Shown here piece by piece: positions 44,097 to 55,772 of a stretch of 64,000 bases of DNA. Positions within the stretch are counted from its first letter, which is position 1; each line of letters begins with the position of its first letter. A program made the position numbers and the translations under genes. This stretch comes from Lepisosteus oculatus (Eukaryota; Chordata; Actinopteri; Semionotiformes; Lepisosteidae): positions 22,152,570 through 22,216,569 of the forward strand of contig NC_090707.1 in the NCBI RefSeq assembly GCF_040954835.1. The letters run 5' to 3'. The notes beneath the pieces are model-generated. The model did not search any database, was not told the origin of the DNA, and was given only the letters and a program-made list of their open reading frames with translations.

Positions 44097-44440
44097 GTAT
44101 GCACATAATGTTTTTTTAAACAAACACTAAAACTAATTTTCTACAAAATATAATGATTTCAATTATTGTGTTGTTGATGCTTTAAATTATTCATTATATA
44201 ATATAATATAATATAATTTAATCAATGTTGGTTGTTAATTGATTTGCAATGAAACATTAAATGTTCAGATTACAAACTTTCTAAATCGCAACACATCAGA
44301 TATGTTCAGACAACTTTTTTTAGAGAATACAATGTTCAGATAAGGCAAGATGACCGATACTGTATTAAGATATAAATGGTGTTTCTCATTTGGATGTCAT
44401 GCTAATCAATATCATTTGTGTTTTGTAACAGGAAACCAAG

Positions 44441-45511
44441 ATGACATTTTTAAACTTAACAGATTTGGACTTCAGTGACTTCAATTACTCTTATGATGAG
44501 AACAGTACTTTTGATTTCGATCTATCGTCTTCTCCATGTTCCCAATCCTTTTTTGCCTTGAACGGTGCTATTTTGGTGAGCATTTATACCTTTGTGTTTC
44601 TCCTCAGTCTGTTGGGAAATATACTAGTAATATATGTGATCTGCTGCATGGAAAAGCAAAAATCTTCCACTGAAATCTACCTATTGAATTTGGCCATTTC
44701 TGATCTTTTCTTTGCCTTAACTCTTCCTTTCTGGGCAGTTTATGTATATTCAGAATGGATTTTTGGGGACTTCATGTGCAAGTTAGTGTCTGTTATGCAA
44801 GAGGCAAACTTCTACAGTGGTATTTTGCTTCTGGCCTGTATCAGCATTGACCGCTATTTGGTGATTGTCCGTGCTACACAAGCTTTCACCAAGAAACGAC
44901 TACTTGTGCGCACCTTGTGCATTGGAGTTTGGCTGATGGCGGCACTGCTTTCCTTGCCTTTCCTCATATACCGCCAGGCTTTCTATTCAATGTCCTACAA
45001 CAGGACAGTGTGCTACGAATATAGTAGTGCAGAAGAACTGTACAAGTGGAAGGTGGTCATCCGTTTCCTGCGACACACAGTAGGCTTTTTTATCCCTTTA
45101 GTCATCATGGTTTTCTGCTACGGCTTCACCATGAAAACCCTCTTTCAGACCAGAAGTGGGCAGAAGCACAGAGTGATGAGGGTGATCTTTGCTGTGGTAC
45201 TGGCCTTCGTCATCTGCTCGTTACCCTATAATGTCACTTTGTTTGTGGATACCTTGATGCGAGGAAAGGTCATCACGGAGACATGTTCTTTACAGAATCA
45301 GATTGATGTCACCATACAGGTCACCCAGATTCTTGCTTTTATGCACTGCTGCATTAATCCCATCCTGTATGCGTTCATTGGCCAGAAGTTTCGCAACAGT
45401 TTCTTCACAGCTCTTTTCCGACATGGTTTCATCAGCAAGAAAATCTTGTCGACATACCGACGGGACTCTTCTCACTACTCAACATCTGGAAATACATCTA
45501 CAACGCTGTAG
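44441..45511 (+). CDS. cxcr2: CXC chemokine receptor (CXCR1/2 type), complete coding exon
   Basis: A 356-residue seven-TM receptor for ELR-type CXC chemokines at the cell surface, expected to signal through Gi in neutrophil-like cells. The ATG follows the acceptor 'ttttgtaacag' by 9 bp, so the whole frame is in one exon. The N-terminus is acidic with N-glycosylation sites (NLT, NYS, NST) and Cys33. Other features: TM1 'LLGNILVIYV', TM2 'LLNLAISDLFFALTL', Cys113 and Cys191 (disulphide), DRY 137-139, 'QKHRVMRVIFAVVLAF' into TM6, Cys282, and 'CCINPILYAF' (NPxxY 306-310). The tail 'YSTSGNTSTTL' ends in STTL like mammalian CXCR2 and would be phosphorylated and bind PDZ proteins. Odd point: 'ICSLPY' (259-263) has Ser260 where the family has Trp. 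Symbol tentative between cxcr1 and cxcr2. Confidence 0.95.
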   Translation: MTFLNLTDLDFSDFNYSYDENSTFDFDLSSSPCSQSFFALNGAILVSIYTFVFLLSLLGNILVIYVICCMEKQKSSTEIYLLNLAISDLFFALTLPFWAVYVYSEWIFGDFMCKLVSVMQEANFYSGILLLACISIDRYLVIVRATQAFTKKRLLVRTLCIGVWLMAALLSLPFLIYRQAFYSMSYNRTVCYEYSSAEELYKWKVVIRFLRHTVGFFIPLVIMVFCYGFTMKTLFQTRSGQKHRVMRVIFAVVLAFVICSLPYNVTLFVDTLMRGKVITETCSLQNQIDVTIQVTQILAFMHCCINPILYAFIGQKFRNSFFTALFRHGFISKKILSTYRRDSSHYSTSGNTSTTL

Positions 45512-45616
45512 ACCTTCGTGTTTGGGAGAATAAACATTCTACCCAAGACTGTGAGCAACAGTGATTGCAGATCGAAAACAATAACCTTTACATTGCATTC
45601 ATTGGCAATATAACAA

Positions 45617-45628
45617 AATAAAAATAAA
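45617..45628 (+). promoter_or_regulatory. cxcr2: poly(A) signals
   Basis: Two AATAAA hexamers in tandem (45617-45622 and 45623-45628), 106 bp after the stop codon; the likely cleavage site would be about 15-30 bp on. Confidence 0.6.
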
Positions 45629-45679
45629 AGCAGCTGGTCTGAGAATACATGAACAAACATGTATTTGTTGTAAGGCATG

Positions 45680-47515
45680 TTCAGACACCAGACATTTAAA
45701 TTGAAACTTGTGTTTTTATTTTCATTGTATATTACCTTTTAATATGCCTTTTATTTTTTGAGAGCAGCATTTTTTAAGTTTGTAGATTTGTCAGTTTTGG
45801 ATATACTGTTTGTATTTCAGTTGCACAGATATCACCATATTGAAACGACAACTAACTTGAGCAGTAGAGGGTTCTCTTAAACTTTTAATTTCAGCCTTCT
45901 ATCCAGTCCATTTAGGGACTTAACAATATGAACATATTAAAAACCTTTGCAAATTATATTATATTATATACTATACGTCATGTTAATGTCCTGTTGAAAC
46001 TGCTTTTCATATCAAGCAAGAATCATAGTAAACATTACCCTTTGAGGAATTGAGGGAACAACAATGCTTTCCTATGAGAATGCCATATTTCCACAGTTGT
46101 GATCTATTAAAGATATATAACCTCAATGCCATCATTGAGACTTCCAAAAATACTACAACATTGTAATTAAGTCTCTAACATAATATTTGAATAACAGCTA
46201 TTTTAGCTAATAAACCTTGTTTTTTTTTGCACTCAAAAATTATTTATTGATATTACTGTTTAACTACTGATGTATTTTATCCATTTATGTTCAATCTTTG
46301 TCCTGGTAAGAGTCACAGTGACATTATTCATCTTCTTTTCCAATAAGAATACCAACATAAATACCATTCCCAGTCTCTTCAACATTACATCATAATAATA
46401 GGAAGTATTTGCATTGTTTTGCAATAGACTTTAGAAATGTTTGAAACCTGTGAAACAGAAATTCTAAAAAACCTCAAAAAGTCCATTACTGAAGTACTAA
46501 AATATGGTGCTGATTTAATCTTTTTAGTATCAAGTCTATAATCTACGAGCACAATTCTATTTCAAGAAATAAGGAGCAAAGACAAGCATAACGCATTGAC
46601 TTCTAAGTCACTTATCAGGTGTGTTAATTCGTTCAACGAGCACAAAGAAAACATCATCAGTTGATAAGTTAATTTTTTGCATTAGCTGAAAACTGAGTTT
46701 GGTGGTGATCACAATCAACACATTTCTGTGGTCCATTTCTATGATATTTTTTCAATGTGTTGTAAATTAAAACCAGAATAGCTACTACCGAAATGATATT
46801 ACATATATTGTAACTTTAAACAGAAAGCAGTGAAAGTCAATGGAAAGGTAACCATATGTTCTAAATGAGATGCTCTTTAAGTGGATCTAAATAGAGCAAT
46901 CACATTCTAAGTCATGAAAACTATTCCAACTGATGGGGGATTCATCACAAACGTGCACTTCAGGTGTCATTTCTATGTAATACAATAATTTGAAAATGTG
47001 ATATTATGTGTCACTTTCCATGTGTTTTTACATCTCCTTCTTCATTCCCAAACATTTTTGTTCCACAGTGTGCTTTTATTCTATTTTATTCTTGTTGAGA
47101 CTACTAAAATTATATGGAATAAAGGAGAGAGTTAAAGAGCCGCAGTCGAATGGATTTTATAGACTAGCCTAGTAACATGCAAGTGATTATACACTTAAGT
47201 TGTCAATCTTTTAAAAATGTTTACTGGTATCTTAAAGTAATAGTGGTCACTAAGGGCTCAAGGCAATTATGATGTTTTTATCCAAAATCATCTCTATTTT
47301 TTGTTGATTTAACACATCACCTGCTTAATCACAACGTAATTGTTCCAGGTCAAATTGGAATTTAATGATGGCCTGCAAAACATACAGGATTGGGGTTCTC
47401 CAGAATAGCTGCTGGAAATCTGTGTTTAAAAAAGAAAAACCTTGCAGTTGATTCATTGTAGATTTTCTTCACTTTCATACATTTATTTTAAGTTGTTTAT
47501 ATACATAAGTATGTT
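45680..47515. other. no gene recognised
   Basis: AT-rich sequence downstream of the receptor. May include a longer 3' UTR; otherwise nothing recognised. Confidence 0.4.
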
Positions 47516-47519
47516 TATG

Positions 47520-48320
47520 CACCGTGCAATGCAAAGGTATTCAGACCCTTCTTATGGTATCCCATTTTGTGGAATTACAAAATAATTAGCCCCAGTTTTA
47601 ATTCTTTGGCTGAATGAAAATTGTTTCCCACTAGTATTTGTCTATACTTTCCTCCATCCATGTCTCTTTTAATGCTTACAATACCTTTCAGGCCCTGATG
47701 AGAAGGAGCACAACCATGCTTTAGTGCAGGGGTGGTATTGATTTGGAGGTGTGCAGCGTTGCAACTGCACCTAGCATTTAGACCAAAAGGTCCAATTAGA
47801 TCTCATCTGACCACAGCACCATTTACTACATTTTGGCAGGATCATTCAGGTGTTTCAAACTTGATGCAATCTTTAAGGTGACTTATTGTTGGTAATGGCT
47901 TCCTTGCACCCTGTCATATAATCTAGATATTGTTAACTGATGGACATTTTTTATCTCAGCCACTGTTTCAAAGTTTCATTGTCCTCACAGTGGCATTCCT
48001 CACCACTTTCCTCCTTGCCTGGGGCCACCTGACCTAAACAGAATGGCTCATAAAAGCTTGTTGATATATTTTTGGCATCTAAAGTAATTTAGGGTTGCCA
48101 TAGCGAAGTGTTTGGATATTTGTGCAATAATGACTTTTCCATTTTTCTTTCATGTATATTATCTGTTCACATTTTCCCTTTTGTCTTTTGCTTTGAAGAC
48201 TTAAAGTAGGTTCTGTACATAACAAATTGTAATTGAATTTAAACGTGCCATGACTGCAAGCTTTAAAACAACAAAATGTAAAAACTGTGCAAGTGTCTGA
48301 ATTCTTTCACCAGGAATTGT
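47520..48320 (+). pseudogene. decayed Tc1/mariner-like transposon
   Basis: The left end 'gcaaaggtattcagaccctt' and right end 'gcaagtgtctgaattctttc' are degenerate inverted repeats of Tc1 type. 'catctgaccacagcaccatt' and 'atggcttccttgcaccctgt' are antisense transposase-coding remains. About 800 bp remain and no frame survives. Confidence 0.65.
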
Positions 48321-49544
48321 ATATACTGTATTTGTCAATCTTACAATAAATATTTTCTTTTCACTAAATCAATGTTCTCTCAGCTCATTTTCAAGGCATG
48401 TGCAGAGCATCCAACAACTGACTTTCTACTGAAATGTAGAATGTTTTTTCTTGTGAGAAACTGTTGTGTCATCACTATTTATTTCTCTTGAGAAAGTACC
48501 TCTCATTTTCTCCGAGTCATCTTGCAACTGAAAAACCTCCATTCCATTTCTGCACTGTGTATGTTTAAAACCTACCATATTAACTAAATTTTAACTAATT
48601 GCAAATCCAGCAGTTTAGTTAAATTCTAATGAATGGGATAGAGGGCCGAATATGTATAGAGTTTTTGGTGTGACTCGCCCAGCTGAGGGAATAGCACTCT
48701 GCACTGGGATGATGAGAGCAATTAATGATCTAGGCCCAGTACATGCACAGTATTTGTTTTTTGCATTGGTGAAGCTCAGGAAGGAGTCGCTCATTCCAAG
48801 TAGGAGCCCAAAGATCTAGAGAAAGCTTGAGTTCCAGCGGGTTCCAGCAGCACTGATGATTGAGACATACTATACAGATACCAGCTGTAGGAGGGGGAAA
48901 AGGAGGGGGTAACCCAGTCATAGTAGCCGTAGTTAAGGGGCACCAAGTGCAGTGGGGCTGTTAAATGCAGTGGCCCAGACCCAGTGCAGACTTGACACTG
49001 AGGACTTGCACCTGTAGGGCAGAGTGGGCATCAGTGACTAGTGGGGTTTCACTCATTTATGACTAATAATTTATATATAATTAATGTAATGCTAAATATG
49101 TTAACTGTTTTAACAAAGTTATATCTGGTTTTAAAATATCATAATGTGTTTAGTAAATTTGCACAATCAGAATGTTTATCAAAACAAATTGTTTATATTA
49201 ATTTATTTTTACAGTGATACTTGTAGGACAGGTGAATGTGAGAAAAGAGACTTTTAATACATATTGAAGTTATTTATTACTACATTATTTCAAGACATGA
49301 CTTTATAGCATATTATTATTTTTAAAATTATGGATATTAAGGTATTTATCTGTTTTAATGAGTGAAAAACTAAGTGCTTCTTGAAGTCAGGAAACGTATC
49401 TTCTCAGAGATACATTTTCCAGGGCTGTGTGAAAGCATGAAAAGCAGGACAGGATTGTCTAGTCTGAATATGTACCATCTTAAGTCCTGTTTCCAGCATT
49501 GCTCAATTTCCTGTTGGAAACACAGGTTCTGTTCTCAGTAATTC
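48321..49544. other. no gene recognised
   Basis: 48640-49050 is more GC-rich ('gagggccgaatatgtataga', 'cagtggcccagacccagtgc') but has no product or repeat I can name. Confidence 0.35.
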
Positions 49545-49745
49545 ACAACCATGGTGTAGCAGAGCTTGTTGCGGCACAGTGACGTCACTGCCCTCCCTGC
49601 GCATAACAAGGAACTCAGCTGCCCAGGTCTCCTTTAGCTCAGCCAGCAGGTTCTCTGTTGCGTGACACAGAGGCCTGGGTTCGCACACTGGTAGTGAGGA
49701 GTGAACCAGCAGGGCGTAGCGGCGAGGGCACAATTCTGTGCAGAA
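49545..49745 (+). mobile_element. tRNA-derived SINE (family C)
   Basis: 'cagtgacgtcactgccctcc' leader, then 'tttagctcagccagcaggtt' (A box) and 'gcctgggttcgcac' (B box). Sister of 26690-26875 in the opposite orientation. The CCA-side acceptor stem of a real tRNA is absent. Confidence 0.7.
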
Positions 49746-52180
49746 CAGCAACGGTCACAATAGTGGTGTTCTAGACTGTGTCATATCCTGTGGCTTTATT
49801 GTCTAGAATAAAATCTGTTAATGCATATGTTTAGGGATTGACATGCACCAGAGATCTTTGCTCACATTTTAATGATGTTTTAGTGCTGTGCACACTTGAT
49901 AAGACTCACAACAGAACTTTATTTAGGAGCGGGCTAAGCTGTTTTCAGGAGTTAATAGAGGTGGTTCAATTGGCAGATACTGTACATGGTCATATTAGCA
50001 ATAAAGTACGCTTGTAAGTCTGGAAGTGTGGGGGGAAATACTGTTTGATGTGAAGCATGGATAACTACATTAAAGGGTGAAAACAAATATTTCAAATAAA
50101 AGTTAGTTCTTTAGCCACAGAAAATAATTATAAAATACATTGCTGTAATTTAAAAACAATTAATGTGACACACACTGAAAAAGATGCATAATGTTTGTTC
50201 CTGTGCATACTTGCTCAAACATTATAAATAATACCGTTAATGTATTTTTTTATCTTGAAGGCAAATGGTGATAACAGTTGTATCTCTAACTTCCTTAGAT
50301 TTGAGAACATGTGTTTTAGTCAGATATAGAGACTTTTGGTGTTCATAAGCAATGGATATTTGATCACTAACTATTGTTAAAGTAAATCTTTTCTGGTTTG
50401 CTTTCAAATAAAACCAATTACATTAGAATCTTGTCTTCTCATATTTTTACCACTCTGAAGAATTCCCTTAGGTTTTTTTTAGGAAAACAGTAATAAAAAC
50501 AACAGAGTAATCTATTTTTCTGCTGCAAATATATCTCAGATTTACCTAAAAATAATGTTAGAATTCTGATCCATTACAAATCAAAGTCAGATTGTGATTA
50601 ATTCATTGTTAATATGGATTGTCACATGAGTAGCCTGTTAATATATCATAACTTATTAATATGAAATACTGAGAATATTTCATCTTAAGTCTACAGAAAA
50701 TCACATATTTCTTCATATCTATTTGCATTACAAATAATAGCACCTTGTAAAGTGTTACCAATCTATTCTCTTTTTATCTGTCTTTGACAAATACAGTAGA
50801 TGTAGGGCTCTGTTTGCATTTTTTCTGGTATTAGCTGTCTCTGGCATGCCATTTTTTAAAGATAGTGCCAAAGTGCTGTCCACAATAAAAATAATCACTA
50901 GAATGATTACTATAAATAGCACATGCCCAGCTGGCAGGTGTAATGTTTCAACAAGATCAGTTTCTGTGGTTTTGCAATTGTCAATCAACCCCTGGGTTTC
51001 TCTCATTTAAGAACATTCCTTGCAAACTACTTTGCAGTTTAGACATCACCATTGTCAACTTTAGTGAAAATGTTTCTTACTGTATTTTTAATCAAAGCCT
51101 TACTTAAGAAAAGAGATAGAGAAATAATGAACATGTGCACCAGAAGCAAAGTTTGATTTTGAAAGGTGGAATATGTTCTCTACATTTTGAAAAATTCAAT
51201 ATGAAAAACACCATAGAGTGTTATAACAGGGCACATGCTTTGAGCCTGTTTTGGTAAAATCACAAGGCCTAGGTAAAAGGAAAAGAAACATTTCATAGAC
51301 AACATACAGTATGTTTGTTAGTATGCTGAGATAATATTCATACAATGCTTTTATTTCAGTTTTAGGCAGGTATTAATGGTCTTGAAATAGAAAATACCTA
51401 AAATGCAAATAATAGAATGGCATTAAATATTTTTTACAGATTTTATATGTATTGGTTTTCTATCTTAATGCATATGTAGCATAAAAATAAAAATGTAAAG
51501 CAGTATACAGTACAGTATATGAAAATGTCATATTACCTGAGGCATGTATGCATCTTTGCAAGCCAAAAGTTGGGTTTTGTCATTAGTCAGCTAGTGATTC
51601 AGGCAAAAGATAAGGGATTCATAAGGGGGTATATATTTTATAAGGAATCCTTTTTTATAGTAAGAAATAAGAAGGTTTATCATATTTTGATGGCTTTACT
51701 AGGAACATGAACACGTGTTATAAAACTGTTTTGATTCACTCTTTCCTTATATTAGTGTGCACTCCAAGTCCAGATTTACAGTATTTGCAAAAAAAACAGA
51801 AAGAATAAGTATTCTACAATTAGCCTTAGTTTGTGGTTTAAAATTAAAGGGGATATACTGTGAAGCACATATTTAAGCTTTAAAAAGAAGTGACTTTACT
51901 ACATGCTGTTAATACCAATCTGTTTCAGTCACATTTGTTTTTTTGTCATGACATTATGGGTAGAGAATATTTGAATACATGTTTTGATAGGTGAAATGGA
52001 AAATTGTTAAAAAACAGAAAAGAATCCAAACCATTAAATTTATTCCTCTCATAACATATGAGAAGAAAAATGTTTTAACTGGAAATGCCATGTCACATGT
52101 ACCATTGGTTGAATGTTTATTTTACATTTGAAATTTGTCAGGACATACACCGTGAACAAAATTAGTCATTTTAATTCTTA
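49746..52180. other. no gene supported
   Basis: AT-rich. A minus-strand 83-codon frame (50755-51006) encodes one strongly hydrophobic stretch ('LFIVIILVIIFIVDS') but matches no protein I know, so it is not called a gene. Confidence 0.4.
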
Positions 52181-52184
52181 TAAA

Positions 52185-52345
52185 TAACCAACTAACAAAA
52201 TCAACAATCAATGAACTAACCAACCAACCAGAATCTGAGCATATCAACAAGGCAGCTAACAAATCAGTGAGCTAACAAAAGCCAAACAATCAATGAGCTG
52301 AGCAACAATTCAACCAACCAACCAATCAATGAGCAAAGCAATCAT
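52185..52345 (+). repeat. degenerate tetranucleotide-like repeat
   Basis: Runs of 'aaccaaccaaccag', 'caatcaatgag', 'ctaacaaa' and 'caaccaaccaaccaatcaat' make a cryptically simple (AACC/AATC)n stretch of about 160 bp. Confidence 0.7.
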
Positions 52346-52572
52346 CCAACTAGCCATTAGGATTGCAAATGCTCCAGGATTTAACAGAACACTCTAAGGC
52401 AGGACAGGCTTATACATTGCCATTTAAACTAAAAAAAGAATTGGTATTATTAAATCTTTAGTTTTGTTCACCTTGTTGGGAAGAGTCCTTGCCGATTTTA
52501 AGAGATGTATTAAATAACAAATTCTCTAAATGGTAGCTGCAACAAAAGGAGAAATCGAGTAAAGAATAATTA

Positions 52573-52795
52573 AAATAATAATAATAATTGCTTACATTTA
52601 TATAGCGCTTTCTGGACACTCCACTCAAAGCGCTTTATAGGTAATGGGGACTCCCCTCCACCACCAACAATGTGCAGCATCCACCTGGATGATGCGACGG
52701 CAGCCATAGTGCGCCAGAACGCTCACCACACATCAGCTATCAGTGGGGAGGAGAGCAGAGTAATGAAGCCTATTCATACATGGGGATGATTTAAT
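52573..52795 (-). mobile_element. 5S-derived SINE, truncated
   Basis: Begins at the 3' end: 'ataataattgcttacattta', 'tatagcgctttctggacact', 'caatgtgcagcatccacctg', 'cagctatcagtggggaggag'. It stops before the 5S head. Confidence 0.9.
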
Positions 52796-53084
52796 CACTT
52801 CATGATGTCATATCTACATCACACATGTGCTGCACTTACTTACTCAAACCATAACTTCTCATAATGTGTATAATGCATTTCTGGCTGCCCAGCCCCCTCT
52901 GCTTTTTGGCATTCATCTGCCCAGGGATCATCACTGTACAGTTAATCAAAGCTCTGACAGCAACTGGAGTGTAAGCCTACCTGCAAGGGAGAGGCCCAAT
53001 GACAGTGAAGCACCTGCAAACTTTGCATTTATTATCTCATATACAGTATCACTAATCACAACCGTTCCCGTTCCTGAAATAAAA

Positions 53085-53545
53085 AAAAATACTGGAAATA
53101 CAAATTATTCTGAAACTTTTTACCTTTATGTCATTGCTGCCTCTAAGAAAGTTAGGCAGCAATATTCATTTTACAATGGGTGTATGCTCATTTTACAGAG
53201 TCACGTGTTTCATTTTAGAGGACAACTTTTTTCACAAAAAATGGTGGCCAGTAGGAAAAAAAACTCACCAGCCATCCATAGATTAATGACATAAGTGAAA
53301 ATAAGCGACAGAAGTTAAAAAAATGATTTTCTTGTTTGATATAAAAAATACTGGAAATACAAATGAATCTGAAACTTTAAATTTAAAATTCAACTTTTAA
53401 TTTTGAATTTTAAAATGTTTTCCTTTATTTAATCCTCCCTTTTTGACATTAAGCAGCAATATACATTTGGCAATGGCTTAATGCTCATTTTACATAGTCA
53501 TGCGTTTCATTTTAGAGGATATTTTGTTTCACAAATCAATCATCC
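53085..53545 (+). repeat. local ~250-bp duplication
   Basis: 53085-53245 and 53335-53540 share, in order, 'atactggaaatacaaat', 'tctgaaact', 'cagcaatat.catt', 'tgctcattttaca.agtca' and 'gtttcattttagagga'. The copies have diverged by substitutions and indels. Confidence 0.75.
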
Positions 53546-54611
53546 ATACATAAGTGACATTAGTAAAAATAAAATTCTGTGGATTGATGAAAAAGGAATG
53601 CTACAATTGCACAAAGAAGACGGAGTTAAGGGATTGATGAATTAGAAATAATGAAACCAGCAGACAAGAGAAGAGGGAGTGAAAAGCGGCAAATTTTTTC
53701 TTGCTCTTACCCACAAAATGGGACTACTTTTACATTGCTGAGTTTTTTTTGGTTTTCACTTTTTTTCTTTAAATTGGTTTACAGTTTACTGTTTAGCATT
53801 TAGAAACCAGAGTCCACAAAACTATTTACATTTATTTCTAATTAATAAGAATAGCTAAATTACCTTTATTCTCTGTGAGACAGTGAAGTGTTTAATTAAA
53901 AGATCATTCTAAAATTGACATTCCATATTTCTGAAAGAAATTAAGGTTTACTTAATAGACTCAGTTGCTGAATTCAGCAAGCTGTTGGACTTACATGAGC
54001 ACATTTGTTTTCCTTTGAGGGGTCTTCAGACCCTTCTTCCTTTATCAACTGACATGTGAACCAGAAACTGCTAACAACCTACTCATCCTGCAACATCCTT
54101 TCTGGGCTACAAGCAGGGTTAAGAAAGATCTTGTGCAATACATTCCAGGAAAGGATGTTGTATAAATGCAGATGTTTCTTTCACAATCTTAACTTTGTGC
54201 GTACGGATTAGTCCATATAAACAGGTATTGTTTTACAATTCAGTCTCAATATGTATTTGTACATAATTAATACATATTTAGGATTACCTACAGTAATTCT
54301 TTCACCCCCTTTTTGTTATTTTTTGATTTAGCTATCATGGAAGCTTTACAAATTAAATGTACAAAACGCAAAATATATAAACTACACTGAAGGCATTACA
54401 TGGTCAAAAATGTCCTTTAAAGCCACATAAGATGCAACATCTACAAAGATGTACCACAAATGATGTATTTATGTGAAACATGATATCATTTATAGCATTT
54501 GTAAAGGTAAACTTTCAAGTATATGAGCCAAAAAATAGAAATATATCACTTATAAGTGCAGCAAATTAACACACTTGCTAACTTGTAAATGACAAAGTCT
54601 TATGTCATATA
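53546..54611. other. no recognisable feature
   Basis: Nothing recognised. Confidence 0.4.
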
Positions 54612-54925
54612 TTGTATATTATGCTGACTCATGAGCCGCATGTTGGCTCAATGGTTAAGATTGCAGCTTCACAACCTCGGGACCCTGGGTTCGATCCTGG
54701 ACTTGAGGTGCTACTGTATCTGTGTGGAGTTCACCCTGTGTCCATGTGGGTTTCCTCAGGGTGCTCCAATTTCCTCCCACAGTTTAATGACATACTGGCT
54801 TTGAGCCAGTTGAATGGTTCATGAACCAGGCTAAATGGGTTCTGTAAAAATGGATATTGAGTGTGTGTCTGTGTGTGCCCTGTGATGGCAATACTGTTCA
54901 GGTACTAAATGGATTTTGATGATTT
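54612..54925 (+). mobile_element. tRNA-derived SINE
   Basis: 'tggctcaatggttaagattg' (A box), 'ctgggttcgatcctgga' (B box), then body 'gtgtggagttcaccctgtgt', 'caatttcctcccacag' as in family B (sense strand), ending in a GT-rich tail. Confidence 0.82.
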
Positions 54926-55635
54926 TCATTTGTCATCAACAATGCTTGTTGACTGGGTGTCTACCGTGAAAGACACAAACAGTACACTAGTAATTTGTGG
55001 CTAATGTTGCAGATGTTGTCTTGTAAGATTCTATGCTTGATTACTCATCTCTGGGCCCTGCAGTATATACCACAAGTTGACAAAGTTTATCTCATCAATG
55101 TTCAGTAGGGCTCAGTTTTGACGAGCAGGACATCCACAGCACAACTGTTACTTTCTTATTATGGAAAAAAAGCCTTTGTTCCAAAAAGAAACAAAAGGAT
55201 GTGCATTATCCTGTTGAAATCCTGTCACGTAAGGATAAGTACGCAAGAAGAGCAGCAAGGAGGTCACTGGACTTAATCAATGTAGAGAAATGCAGACAGG
55301 TTGACATCAACCTACACAAACACCTTGACTCATTTCTAAAGAGGACTTGGCAGGTCCACCTGAACTGTTGCTATTAACATCTCTTCTATGAACAGTAAAG
55401 AGCGCTAGTCCATTGTATGGTCATCAAGCCTGCAAACAAAATTTAGCCGACTACTGATGTTGTGGAAATTGCAGTTAAAAGTGATGGCAAAGAATTAGCA
55501 TGAAGGTGTGTTGATCTTAGAGAGTATTATGACTTTTTGTTTCCCATATCATGCCCTATTGGTGACTGACCATTTTGGCTGTAATGATAGTATAACAATT
55601 GTGAACAAATGTGAACACCCCAGGCAGAGAGTGAC
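54926..55635. other. no recognisable feature
   Basis: Nothing recognised. Confidence 0.4.
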
Positions 55636-55636
55636 C

Positions 55637-55695
<59 letters not shown>

Positions 55696-55772
55696 TATTA
55701 TTATTATTATTATTTATAATATGTGTTATATATTAATAATAATAATAATATTATTAATAATAATAATAATAT
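55637..55772. repeat. (TAA)n/(TTA)n microsatellite
   Basis: A long (ATA)n run switches to (ATT)n near 55695, giving a self-complementary tract. An impure second block continues to about 55772, and a (TTG)n run is at 55880-55909. Confidence 0.95.

Noticed and set aside
49615..49700. Possible tRNA gene
   Set aside because: tRNA-like boxes but attached to a SINE body and present inverted at 26.7 kb.
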